From Desulfovibrio sp. (GTDB taxonomy: Bacteria; Desulfobacterota; Desulfovibrionia; Desulfovibrionales; Desulfovibrionaceae), in contig JAISXC010000025.1 of assembly GCA_031270875.1 (NCBI GenBank), positions 1-5,319 of the forward strand: DNA of 5,319 bases. Reading direction: 5' to 3'. The translations under genes were made by a program, and so were the position numbers. Positions 1 to 5,319 of the stretch are shown piece after piece (the first letter of the stretch is position 1; every line of letters starts with the position of its first letter). The notes below the pieces were generated by a model that saw only the letters and a program-made list of their open reading frames with translations, searched no databases and was not told where the DNA came from.

Positions 1-438
1 CCGCTCTGGGTGCTGGATTACAAAACCGGAAATCCCCGGCCGCCGGACGGCAGCCTGTGGACCGACAGCGCGTTTTTCGACCGCGTTTCGGCGCAGTGCG
101 GGAGGAAAACCGCCGGCGCGGAGGCCGGCGGCGACCTGGACACCCTGATGGACGAGATGCGTCCGCGTTTGCCCAGCCTGCAACTGCCCTGTTATCTGGT
201 CATGCTTGAGGTGGCGGGGCTTGCCGCGGGCGGAGCCTGCATTGTGCCTCTGGGCAGGGACGGCAGGGAAGAATCCCTGTTCGAGGGGCTGAACGGCGCT
301 GAGCTTGCCGCCGCGCATGGCCGGTGCCGCCTCGCGCTCGTCCTGGCGCTCACCCACCTTGCGCGGGCGACTGTTTTTGCCGCCCGCCCGGACGGGCACT
401 GCTCCTGGTGCCCCTACGCGGGCCTTTGCGCCTCATGA
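1..438 (+). CDS. PD-(D/E)XK nuclease family protein (RecB/AddB-type), C-terminal part, 5' end outside window
   Basis: This is the last 145 residues of a larger protein; the frame is open from base 1, so the GTG at 10 is an internal codon and not a start. Residues 6-10 read DYKTG, the Asp-x-Lys core of the PD-(D/E)XK nuclease fold. Residues 60-66 (LQLPCYL) match the conserved Q-x-x-x-Y motif that follows it in RecB-like nucleases. Near the end, C134, C137 and C143 form C-x2-C-x5-C, the spacing of the last three iron-sulfur cysteines in AddB and in Cas4-like nucleases; the fourth Cys normally lies far upstream and would be outside the window. By family knowledge such proteins process DNA double-strand ends with a helicase partner (AddA) in the cytoplasm. 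AddB is the best guess because the nuclease domain sits at the extreme C-terminus, but a stand-alone RecB-family exonuclease cannot be excluded. The gene is convergent with the mtnP operon, and the stops are only 21 bases apart. Confidence 0.85.
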   Translation, partial: PLWVLDYKTGNPRPPDGSLWTDSAFFDRVSAQCGRKTAGAEAGGDLDTLMDEMRPRLPSLQLPCYLVMLEVAGLAAGGACIVPLGRDGREESLFEGLNGAELAAAHGRCRLALVLALTHLARATVFAARPDGHCSWCPYAGLCAS

Positions 439-439
439 C

Positions 440-461
440 AAAAGGATGCGGAGGCCGCATC
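440..461 (-). terminator. Probable intrinsic terminator of the ligase-mtnA-mtnP operon
   Basis: A perfect 7-bp inverted repeat (GATGCGG at 445-451, CCGCATC at 455-461) with a 3-base loop lies between the two convergent genes. Read on the - strand, the stem is followed by C and then four T (443-440), which fits a short Rho-independent terminator for mtnP. The mtnP stop codon (460-462) overlaps the base of the stem. On the + strand no T-run follows, so it is not a good terminator for the nuclease gene. The stem is short and the T-run is modest, hence the moderate confidence. Confidence 0.5.
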
Positions 462-1227
462 AGCAATACAGTTCCGCCGCGCGGGGCACGGCGGCCAGAA
501 TGATATCCATGACCCTGCCCGCGTTTTCCCTGAACACTTCCAGCACCTGCTCCCAGGAAACCGGATCCTCCTCCTCGTTCCAGGCGTCGTAATCCGTGCT
601 CATGGCGATAACGGCATAGGGCAGGCCAAGCTCATTGGCAAGGGCGGCCTCCGTGGCCGTGGTCATGTTGATGATGTCCCCGCCCCAAAGACGGAACATG
701 CGCGATTCCGCGCGGGTGGAAAAGCGCGGGCCCTCAATGGTCACCACGGTGCCGGTTTTGTGGCAGGGCAGCCCCAGACGCAGGACCTGTTCATGCAGCA
801 CCGCGCGCAGGGCCGCGTCAAAGGGTTCCGCCATGGCCGTGTGGCGCGCGTCGCCCGGCTCAAAGCTCTCAAAAAACGTCATTTTGCGTTGCCGGGTGAA
901 GTCAATGAACTGATCCGGTATGACGCAGTGGCCGCGCCCTATTTCCCGCCGCAGGGAACCGACGGCGGAGCTGGCCAGGACGCAGCGGCATCCGGCGTCT
1001 TTGAGGGCCTGCAGATTGGCGCGGAAATTCACCTGCGAGGGCGGCAGGACATGGGCGCGCCCGTGGCGCGAAAGTTGAACCACGGGAACGCCGTCAAGGT
1101 TCCCCTCATGCAGCGCGCCCGAGGGCGCGCCCCAGGGCGTCACGGCCGCGATTTCCCGTTGCGCCGTAAACAGGTCTTTGCCGGAAAACCCGCTTCCGCC
1201 GATAATGCCTATTTTCCCGGCCTTCAT
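460..1227 (-). CDS. mtnP: S-methyl-5'-thioadenosine phosphorylase
   Basis: The enzyme cleaves 5'-methylthioadenosine (MTA) with phosphate to adenine and 5-methylthioribose-1-phosphate, in the cytoplasm, as the first step of MTA recycling. The protein has 255 residues and covers the whole PNP/MTAP family-2 fold. Visible motifs are the N-terminal phosphate loop GIIGGSG (7-13), RHGRAH (54-59) and PPSQVN (62-67), SSAVGSLR (86-93), PDQFIDFT (104-111), GTVVTIEGPRFSTRAES (159-175), INMTT (186-190) and STDYDAW (210-216). The Asp pair D212/D214 corresponds to the two aspartates of human MTAP that select 6-aminopurines, so MTA rather than a 6-oxopurine is the expected substrate. Oddities are T192 where many family members have Pro, and a Ser-type (GGSG) phosphate loop. 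The ATG at 1227 is chosen because GGGGAG (1239-1234) lies 6 bases upstream and the family's N-terminus begins here; longer in-frame starts overlap mtnA. It is the last gene of the operon, 44 bases after mtnA. Many MTAPs also accept 5'-deoxyadenosine. Confidence 0.93.
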   Translation of the reverse strand: MKAGKIGIIGGSGFSGKDLFTAQREIAAVTPWGAPSGALHEGNLDGVPVVQLSRHGRAHVLPPSQVNFRANLQALKDAGCRCVLASSAVGSLRREIGRGHCVIPDQFIDFTRQRKMTFFESFEPGDARHTAMAEPFDAALRAVLHEQVLRLGLPCHKTGTVVTIEGPRFSTRAESRMFRLWGGDIINMTTATEAALANELGLPYAVIAMSTDYDAWNEEEDPVSWEQVLEVFRENAGRVMDIILAAVPRAAELYC

Positions 1228-1233
1228 GGTATT

Positions 1234-1239
1234 CTCCCC
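1234..1239 (-). promoter_or_regulatory. Shine-Dalgarno site deciding the mtnP start
   Basis: GGGGAG on the - strand sits 6 bases before the ATG at 1227-1225. It supports this start over the ATG six codons upstream in the same frame, whose reading would run through the Shine-Dalgarno itself, and over still longer starts that overlap the mtnA coding end. Confidence 0.75.
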
Positions 1240-1260
1240 ATTCATGGGTTTTGCAGGTCC

Positions 1261-1284
1261 GGCGGTCCCGCTCAGCGGACCGCC
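1261..1284 (-). other. Inverted repeat at the mtnA-mtnP junction
   Basis: GGCGGTCC (1261-1268) and GGACCGCC (1277-1284) form a perfect 8-bp, very GC-rich stem with an 8-base loop that contains the mtnA stop codon (1274-1272). Downstream on the - strand the sequence is GGACCTGCAAAACC with no T-run, so this is not a standard intrinsic terminator. It lies about 21 bases upstream of the mtnP Shine-Dalgarno. Plausible roles are an mRNA-stability or processing hairpin, or a modulator of the mtnA to mtnP expression ratio. A chance repeat in GC-rich DNA is also possible. Confidence 0.45.
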
Positions 1285-2381
1285 CCGCCCAGCATGGCGG
1301 CAATGGCAGCCTCGTCCGCCTTGCAGACGCCGCATTCGCAAACAAACGCGGTGACGAGCGCGGCCGGGGTGACGTCAAAGGCCCAGTTGCGGGCCGGCGT
1401 CGCCTCGGGACAGATCAGGACCTCGACAATTTCCCCGTCGCGCGTTTTGCCGCTTACGCGGCGCACCTCCTCGCCGTCGCGCTCCTCTATGGGGATGTCG
1501 TCCCCGCTCAAAAGGGCGAGGTCAAAGGTGGAGGACGGCAGGGCCACATAAAAGGGGATGTTGTTGTCCCGCGCGGCCAGGGCTTTCAGATAGGTGCCTA
1601 TTTTGTTGGCCACATCGCCCCGGCGCGTCACCCTGTCCGCGCCCACAATTACCATGTCCACCAGACCGCGCCGCATGAGATGCCCGCCCGCGTTGTCCGC
1701 TATGAGGCTGTGGGGAACGCCGCCCGCGGCCAGTTCCCAGGCGGTGAGCTGCGCGCCCTGGTTGCGGGGACGGGTTTCGTCCACCCAGACATGCAGGGCA
1801 ATGCCCGCCTCGTGAGCCGCGTAAACAGGCGCAAGGGCCGAACCCCAGTCCACAAAGGCCAGCTTGCCGGCATTGCAATGGGTAAGAATGTTCACCGGCG
1901 CGCCGGGCCGGGCCAGAGCCTCAATGATCGGCCTGCCGTGCCGGCCTATGCCGCGGCAGGCCTCGGCTTCGCTTCGGGCCAGAGCATCCGCCGCGCTGCG
2001 CAGACAGAGGATGGCGTCCCGCGCCGTCCCGGCCCTCTCCAGGGCGGCAAGTTGCCTTTCAACGGCCCAGGCAAGATTGCCCGCCGTGGGGCGCGCGGTC
2101 TTGAGGCTTTCCGCCGCGCGGCGCATGGCCGCCAGAAATGCGGCGGCATCTCCCTGGACGGAAAAATCATCGACGGTTTCAAGGGCGGCCAGCCACATGC
2201 CGTAGGCGGCCACATTGCCGATGAGGCCCGCGCCGCGCACCGCCATGCCGGTTATGGCGGCGCGGGCCTCCGCAAGGGTGCGCAGGGTGAGCCAGGCCTC
2301 GCCGTGGGGCAGCAGGCGTTGATCCAGCACCTCCACGGAGGCGTCGTCCGCGCCCACGCGCATGGTGCCCGGCCAGGACAT
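1272..2381 (-). CDS. mtnA: S-methyl-5-thioribose-1-phosphate isomerase
   Basis: The enzyme converts the aldose 5-methylthioribose-1-phosphate, made by MtnP, into the ketose 5-methylthioribulose-1-phosphate. It belongs to the eIF-2B alpha/beta/delta-related family. The 369 residues are slightly longer than a typical MtnA. Motifs in order: LDQRLLP (19-25), MAVRGAGLIG (46-55), ARPTAGNLAWA (96-106), ILTHCNAG (165-172) with the expected catalytic C169, DETRPRNQGAQLTAWEL (201-217), IVGADR (245-250) with the expected catalytic D249, GDVANKIGTY (255-264), IPFYVALPSSTFD (275-287), IPIEER (296-301) and AFDVTPA (334-340). Substrate-contact positions known from the family (VRG, RPTA, QGA, NK) are all kept. 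Oddities are Gly-Leu in place of the usual Pro-Ala after VRGA, TRRGD in place of the common AxNGD after GADR, and CECGVC (348-353) near the C-terminus. The start at 2381 is 2 bases after the ligase stop, with AGAGG five bases upstream inside the ligase's last codons. Related sugar-phosphate isomerases are an alternative, but the neighbouring mtnP supports MtnA. Confidence 0.92.
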   Translation of the reverse strand: MSWPGTMRVGADDASVEVLDQRLLPHGEAWLTLRTLAEARAAITGMAVRGAGLIGNVAAYGMWLAALETVDDFSVQGDAAAFLAAMRRAAESLKTARPTAGNLAWAVERQLAALERAGTARDAILCLRSAADALARSEAEACRGIGRHGRPIIEALARPGAPVNILTHCNAGKLAFVDWGSALAPVYAAHEAGIALHVWVDETRPRNQGAQLTAWELAAGGVPHSLIADNAGGHLMRRGLVDMVIVGADRVTRRGDVANKIGTYLKALAARDNNIPFYVALPSSTFDLALLSGDDIPIEERDGEEVRRVSGKTRDGEIVEVLICPEATPARNWAFDVTPAALVTAFVCECGVCKADEAAIAAMLGGAVR

Positions 2382-2383
2382 GA

Positions 2384-3667
2384 TTACCTCTTGTCCACAA
2401 TGCGTTTGGCTTTGCCGAAGGTACGCGGCAACGAGGCATAGTCCGTCAGGCGCACATCCACACGGGTCAGCAGGGTTTTGCGCAGCCGCCGCTCCAGCGC
2501 CGTGACAAGTCCGGCGTCTTCCGCGCCGCCGCTCCCCCGCGCGCGTTCAACAGTGAGCAGCAGATGATCCAGCGCGTGCTCGTCCCGCGTGAGCTCCATC
2601 TGGTATTCTCCGCCCAGTTCCTTGAAATCTCCTATGATTTCCATAACCTGTCCGGGGTAGATGTTAACGCCGCGGTGAATGATCATGTCGTCCGAACGTC
2701 CGAGGATTTTGTCGTGGCGGGGCATGTTGAGGCCGCAGGGGCAGCGCCCGGGCAAAAGGCGCGTCAGGTCGTGAGTGCGGTAGCGCAGCAGGGGCACTGC
2801 CTCCTTGCGCAGGCTTGTGACCACCATTTCCCCTGTTTTGCCTTCGTCCACGGGCTCAAGTGTCTCAGGGTCAAGCACTTCGATGATGAAAAGATCGGCC
2901 CAGTAGTGCAGGCCCGCGTGGGCCGCACAGTCGATGGCCGTGCCGGGGCCGTACATCTCCGTCATGCCGCCTATGTCAAAGCTGGCCTCAAGGCCGAGTT
3001 TGTCCTCAATGGCCAGGCGCATTTTTTCACTGCGCGCCTCAGCCCCGCATATCACTTTTTTGAGGCGCAGTTCGCCGCGCAGGCCGGCGCGCTCCACCTC
3101 TTCGGCCAGCAACAGGGCCATTGAAGCGGTGGCGCCGAAACAGGTGGCCCCCGCGTCCCGCAAAAGCTGAAGATGCATTTCCAAGTTGCCGGGACCCACG
3201 GGTATGGTCAGCATGCCCAGCATCTCGCTGCCTCCCTGAAAACCGGCGCCGGCCGTCCACAAGCCGTAGCCCACGGCCACCTGCATGCGGTCTTCTTCCG
3301 TAAGCCCTGCCAGTTCAAAGCAGCGGGCCATCTGGGTGGAAAACATCTCCACGTCTCGCCGCGTATAGGCCAGAATTTTGCGCCTGCCCGTGGTGCCGCT
3401 GGAAGCGTGAATGCGTATCACCTCTTTTTCGGGCACGCAGAGCAGGGGAAAGGGATAGCCCTCGCGCAGGTCTTCCGCGTCCACAGTGGGCAGGAGGCGC
3501 AAATCGTCAAGGCTTGAAACGTCCTCCGCCCGCGCGCCGCAGGCGTCCAGTTTGGCGCGGTACTGGGGGCTTCTGGCCGCCTGGGCCAAGGTATAGCGCA
3601 AACCCTCAAGCTGCGCGGAACGCATCTGTTCGTCGTCAAGTTGCGGTATGAAGCGGAAGGGTTTCAT
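2384..3667 (-). CDS. Phenylacetate-CoA ligase-like (PaaK family) AMP-forming acyl-CoA ligase
   Basis: The protein has 427 residues, the usual length of PaaK, and belongs to the adenylate-forming (ANL) superfamily. Such enzymes activate a carboxylic acid with ATP to an acyl-AMP and then form the CoA thioester, in the cytoplasm. The sequence shows the P-loop HASSGTTGRRK (87-97), the A5-like GGMTEMYGPG (233-242), LLRYRTHDLT (293-302), the hinge region KILGRSDDM (320-328) with HRGVNIYPGQ (331-340), and a C-terminal PRTFGKAKR (414-422) carrying candidate catalytic lysines K419 and K421. RCPCG (308-312) matches the short Cys motif seen in many PaaK relatives. The ATG at 3667 has AGGGGG (3681-3676) eight bases upstream. 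The gene leads a tight cluster with mtnA (2-base gap) and mtnP. The substrate cannot be read from the sequence: phenylacetate and other aryl acetates are the family default, and such ligases often serve aromatic amino acid degradation in anaerobes. The mtn context raises the possibility of a sulfur-containing acid. The family call is firm; the substrate is not. Confidence 0.88.
   Translation of the reverse strand: MKPFRFIPQLDDEQMRSAQLEGLRYTLAQAARSPQYRAKLDACGARAEDVSSLDDLRLLPTVDAEDLREGYPFPLLCVPEKEVIRIHASSGTTGRRKILAYTRRDVEMFSTQMARCFELAGLTEEDRMQVAVGYGLWTAGAGFQGGSEMLGMLTIPVGPGNLEMHLQLLRDAGATCFGATASMALLLAEEVERAGLRGELRLKKVICGAEARSEKMRLAIEDKLGLEASFDIGGMTEMYGPGTAIDCAAHAGLHYWADLFIIEVLDPETLEPVDEGKTGEMVVTSLRKEAVPLLRYRTHDLTRLLPGRCPCGLNMPRHDKILGRSDDMIIHRGVNIYPGQVMEIIGDFKELGGEYQMELTRDEHALDHLLLTVERARGSGGAEDAGLVTALERRLRKTLLTRVDVRLTDYASLPRTFGKAKRIVDKR
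2387..2391 (-). promoter_or_regulatory. mtnA Shine-Dalgarno inside the end of the ligase gene
   Basis: AGAGG on the - strand lies in the last Lys and Arg codons of the upstream ligase gene, and the ligase's TAA stop falls within the 5-base spacer before the mtnA ATG. Ribosomes ending on the ligase are placed directly on the mtnA start, which is a classical arrangement for translational coupling. Confidence 0.75.
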
Positions 3668-3675
3668 GCCTTGTG

Positions 3676-3681
3676 CCCCCT
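3676..3681 (-). promoter_or_regulatory. Shine-Dalgarno site of the PaaK-like ligase
   Basis: AGGGGG on the - strand is 8 bases upstream of the ATG at 3667-3665. It begins only 9 bases after the end of the T-run of the rpsA terminator, so almost no untranslated leader could follow that terminator. Confidence 0.65.
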
Positions 3682-3689
3682 GATATGAG

Positions 3690-3714
3690 AAAAAGGCGGC
3701 CGATGGCCGCCTTT
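3690..3714 (-). terminator. Intrinsic terminator of rpsA
   Basis: A perfect 10-bp inverted repeat (AAAGGCGGCC at 3692-3701, GGCCGCCTTT at 3705-3714) with a 3-base loop begins 21 bases after the rpsA stop codon. On the - strand the GC-rich stem ends in five consecutive T (3694-3690), the classical form of a Rho-independent terminator. On the + strand the stem also ends in TTT, but no gene reads into it from that side. It separates rpsA from the ligase-mtnA-mtnP cluster. Confidence 0.88.
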
Positions 3715-3735
3715 CAAAATATCCGCGAATCGTGG

Positions 3736-5319
3736 TCAGGCGCTTCCGTTTTCTTCCATTTTCTGCTTGAGCAGGTCTCCGAGGTTCTGTCCGGCTTCCT
3801 GAGCGGGAGCGTAGGCCGGTTTGCGGCGCTCCTCCTCATCCTTGATCTGCTTGATGGAAAGCCCCAGCCGCCGCTCCTCGGCGCTGACGTAGATGACCTT
3901 TGCCTGAATTTCCTGGCCTTCCTTGTAGACTTCCAGCGAAGGCTTGCCTTTTTTGCCGCAAAGCTCCGAAACATGCACAAGGCCTTCAATGCCTTCCTCA
4001 ACTTCCACAAAGAGGCCGAAATCCGTCACATTGGTGATCGTGCCCTTGACGGAACAGCCCACGGGATAGGTGGAAGGCACATGGCTCCACGGATCCGGCA
4101 CAAGCTGTTTGACGCCCAGAGTGAATTTTTCGTTCTCCTGGTCAACGGTAAGCACCTTTGCCTGCACAGTGTCGCCCACCTTGTACACTTCGTTGGGATG
4201 GCGGATTTTTTTGGTCCAGGAAATGTCGGAGACGTGGATAAGGCCGTCAATGCCGTCCTCAATGCCCACAAACATGCCGAATTCAGTGATGTTTTTGATA
4301 ACCCCCTCAAGAACGGTGCCTTCGGGATATTTTTCCGCCACCATTTCCCAGGGATTGGGACGCACCTGCTTCATGCCCAGGCTGATGCGTTTTTTGTCGG
4401 CGTCCACGCCCAGAACGACCACGTCAACCACATCGCCGGGGTGAACCATTTGGGAGGGATGGCGGAGCTTGCGCGTCCAGGACATTTCGGAAATATGCAC
4501 CAGACCCTCGACGCCCGGCTCCAGTTCCACAAAAACGCCGTAATCCACAAGATTGGTGACCTTGCCCGAGCAGCGCGTTCCGTCGGCAAAGCGGGTGGAA
4601 ATGTCCTGCCAGGGATCCGGCACAAGCTGCTTCAGACCTAGGGAAACCTTGTTGTTGTCCCTGTCGAAGGAGAGGATTTTCAGGGTGAGTTCCTGCCCCA
4701 CGGAGATGACTTCCTTGGGATGGCGTATGCGTTTCCAGCTTATGTCGGTGATGTGCAAAAGGCCGTCCAGGCCGCCCAGATCCACAAAGACGCCGTATTC
4801 CGTAATGTTTTTGGCCTTGCCCGCGACGGTCTGCCCTTCCTCCAGGGTGCGGAGCAGATCCTGCCGCTTTGAATCCCTCTCCTCTTCAAGCAGAACGCGC
4901 CGGGAAACAATGACATTGCTCCGCCGACGGTTGATTTTGAGCACGCGGAATTCAAATTCCTGGTTGACGAGCGCGTCCATGTCCGGCACTGGGCGCAAAT
5001 CCACATGGGAACCGGGCAAAAAGGCTTCCACGCCGCTGATGTCCACTGTATAGCCGCCCTTGATGCGGCGCATGATAAGTCCGGTGATGACACTGTTGTT
5101 TTCCAGCACTTCCTCAAGCTGGTCAAAGACCTGCATGCGCTTGGCCTTCTCAAAGGAGAGGGTGATCGTGCCGTCCTGCTCGTTTTTCTTCTGAACGTAC
5201 ACGTCCACTTTGTCGCCCACCTTGACGGTGATGTCGCCCGCGGCATCGCGAAACTCCGCCGCCGGGATCTGCCCTTCGGATTTGAAATTCACGTCGACAA
5301 GCACGACGTCGTCGTCAAT
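3736..5319 (-). CDS. rpsA: 30S ribosomal protein S1, 5' end outside window
   Basis: S1 binds mRNA on the 30S subunit and helps start translation, mainly of mRNAs with weak or structured leaders. The visible 527 residues contain most of the expected six S1 (OB-fold) repeats: end of D1 (1-61, with KSEGQIP), D2 (about 73-145, with RRIKGGYTVDI and SGVEAFLPGS), D3 (about 162-231), D4 (about 248-317), D5 (about 335-406) and D6 (about 422-491). A charged tail of about 35 residues follows. D3-D5 carry the hallmark GxFVxL/I, DGLLHI/EGLVHI/DGLIHV, ISW or MSW, and RHP-x-x (RHPKEV, RHPSQM, RHPNEV) motifs. D6 has lost the RHP block (LCGKKGKPSLEV), as is common in the last repeat. The frame continues upstream to base 5319 with IDDDVV, a typical S1 N-terminal stretch, so the GTG at 5304 is internal; by comparison with E. 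coli S1 only about 30-50 residues are missing. The absence of any IspH or other domain fusion in the visible part suggests a plain S1. Its own terminator follows 21 bases downstream. Confidence 0.96.
   Translation of the reverse strand: MDDDVVLVDVNFKSEGQIPAAEFRDAAGDITVKVGDKVDVYVQKKNEQDGTITLSFEKAKRMQVFDQLEEVLENNSVITGLIMRRIKGGYTVDISGVEAFLPGSHVDLRPVPDMDALVNQEFEFRVLKINRRRSNVIVSRRVLLEEERDSKRQDLLRTLEEGQTVAGKAKNITEYGVFVDLGGLDGLLHITDISWKRIRHPKEVISVGQELTLKILSFDRDNNKVSLGLKQLVPDPWQDISTRFADGTRCSGKVTNLVDYGVFVELEPGVEGLVHISEMSWTRKLRHPSQMVHPGDVVDVVVLGVDADKKRISLGMKQVRPNPWEMVAEKYPEGTVLEGVIKNITEFGMFVGIEDGIDGLIHVSDISWTKKIRHPNEVYKVGDTVQAKVLTVDQENEKFTLGVKQLVPDPWSHVPSTYPVGCSVKGTITNVTDFGLFVEVEEGIEGLVHVSELCGKKGKPSLEVYKEGQEIQAKVIYVSAEERRLGLSIKQIKDEEERRKPAYAPAQEAGQNLGDLLKQKMEENGSA
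4091..4629 (-). repeat. Direct repeat pair from duplicated S1 domains inside rpsA
   Basis: The 17-base sequence GGATCCGGCACAAGCTG (+ strand) occurs exactly at 4091-4107 and 4613-4629, 522 bases apart, which is 174 codons or two S1 repeats. Both copies encode part of the linker KQLVPDPW that follows domains D3 and D5. The equivalent linker after D4 (KQVRPNPW) has diverged. The repeat is explained by the internal duplication of S1 domains and is not a mobile element. Confidence 0.7.

Noticed and set aside
10..12. GTG as start of the nuclease gene
   Set aside because: It is immediately before the DYKTG active-site motif. The frame is open upstream, and the rest of the nuclease fold must lie outside the window.
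1228..1341. 38-residue N-terminal extension of mtnP
   Set aside because: It overlaps the mtnA coding end, has low-complexity Arg/Gly composition unlike the family, and a strong Shine-Dalgarno sits before the later ATG at 1227.
1251..2441. Long + strand open frame (396 codons) opposite mtnA
   Set aside because: It is a GC-rich antisense shadow: composition is Gly/Arg/Ala-rich with no recognisable motif, while the - strand carries a full set of MtnA motifs.
3692..3717. Promoter with TTGAAA as -35 for the ligase operon
   Set aside because: A 17-base spacer leads to TTTTTC, a poor -10, and the next AT-rich hexamers are too far away. It cannot be called from sequence alone.
3668..3735. SAM riboswitch or other leader regulator upstream of the salvage operon
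   Set aside because: Only 68 bases are available and most are taken by the rpsA terminator and the Shine-Dalgarno. No SAM-box-like structure is visible.
3673..4641. Long + strand open frame (322 codons) opposite rpsA
   Set aside because: Its repetitive look (recurrent Phe, His, Asn-rich segments) mirrors the S1 repeats on the other strand. No independent domain or supporting ribosome binding site was seen.
5302..5304. GTG as start of rpsA
   Set aside because: The frame continues upstream to the window edge with IDDDVV, a conserved S1 stretch, so the gene is truncated by the window.
1..5319. Search for mobile elements, CRISPR, tRNA, rRNA, or a defence or undescribed system
   Set aside because: All sequence is explained by five housekeeping-type genes and short junctions. 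No direct-repeat arrays, transposase or integrase motifs, or cloverleaf-like sequences were seen.

Overview
The window is GC-rich chromosomal DNA that is almost entirely coding. It holds three complete genes and two that run off the edges. The gene content is a bacterial ribosomal protein S1, a PaaK-type acyl-CoA ligase, and two 5'-methylthioadenosine (MTA) salvage enzymes without the oxygen-dependent rest of the methionine salvage pathway. Together with the base composition, this suggests an anaerobic Gram-negative bacterium, most likely Desulfovibrio-like (Desulfobacterota). That taxonomic call is inference from protein style and context; no rRNA or other marker is present.

Layout. Positions 1-438 (+ strand) hold the C-terminal end of a PD-(D/E)XK nuclease of the RecB/AddB type. 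It has a DYKTG active-site motif, a QxxxY motif and a C-x2-C-x5-C iron-sulfur signature. Everything else lies on the - strand, convergent with it. Read in the direction of transcription, from high to low coordinates, the order is: rpsA (3736 to beyond 5319, 5' end missing); a strong intrinsic terminator (about 3690-3714); a phenylacetate-CoA ligase-like gene (2384-3667); mtnA (1272-2381); mtnP (460-1227); and a weaker hairpin with a short T-run (440-461) that probably ends the operon between the convergent genes. No stretch longer than 70 bases lacks a gene.

How the genes work together. MtnP phosphorolyses MTA (the by-product of polyamine synthesis and other SAM-dependent reactions), and possibly 5'-deoxyadenosine, to adenine and 5-methylthioribose-1-phosphate. 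MtnA isomerises that product to 5-methylthioribulose-1-phosphate. The classical next steps need the O2-using dioxygenase MtnD and are not in the window. In an anaerobe the product more plausibly enters an oxygen-independent shunt (aldolase cleavage to DHAP plus methylthioacetaldehyde, or an isoprenoid-type shunt). The CoA ligase is 2 bases from mtnA, with the mtnA Shine-Dalgarno inside the ligase's last codons, so the two are almost certainly co-translated. Whether the ligase acts in the same pathway is open and is the most interesting functional question here.

The most unusual layout feature is that the rpsA terminator ends only about 22 bases before the ligase start codon. This leaves no normal room for a promoter, so the salvage operon may depend on read-through from rpsA or on a promoter overlapping the terminator. 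I found no mobile element, CRISPR array, tRNA or rRNA, and no clearly undescribed system.
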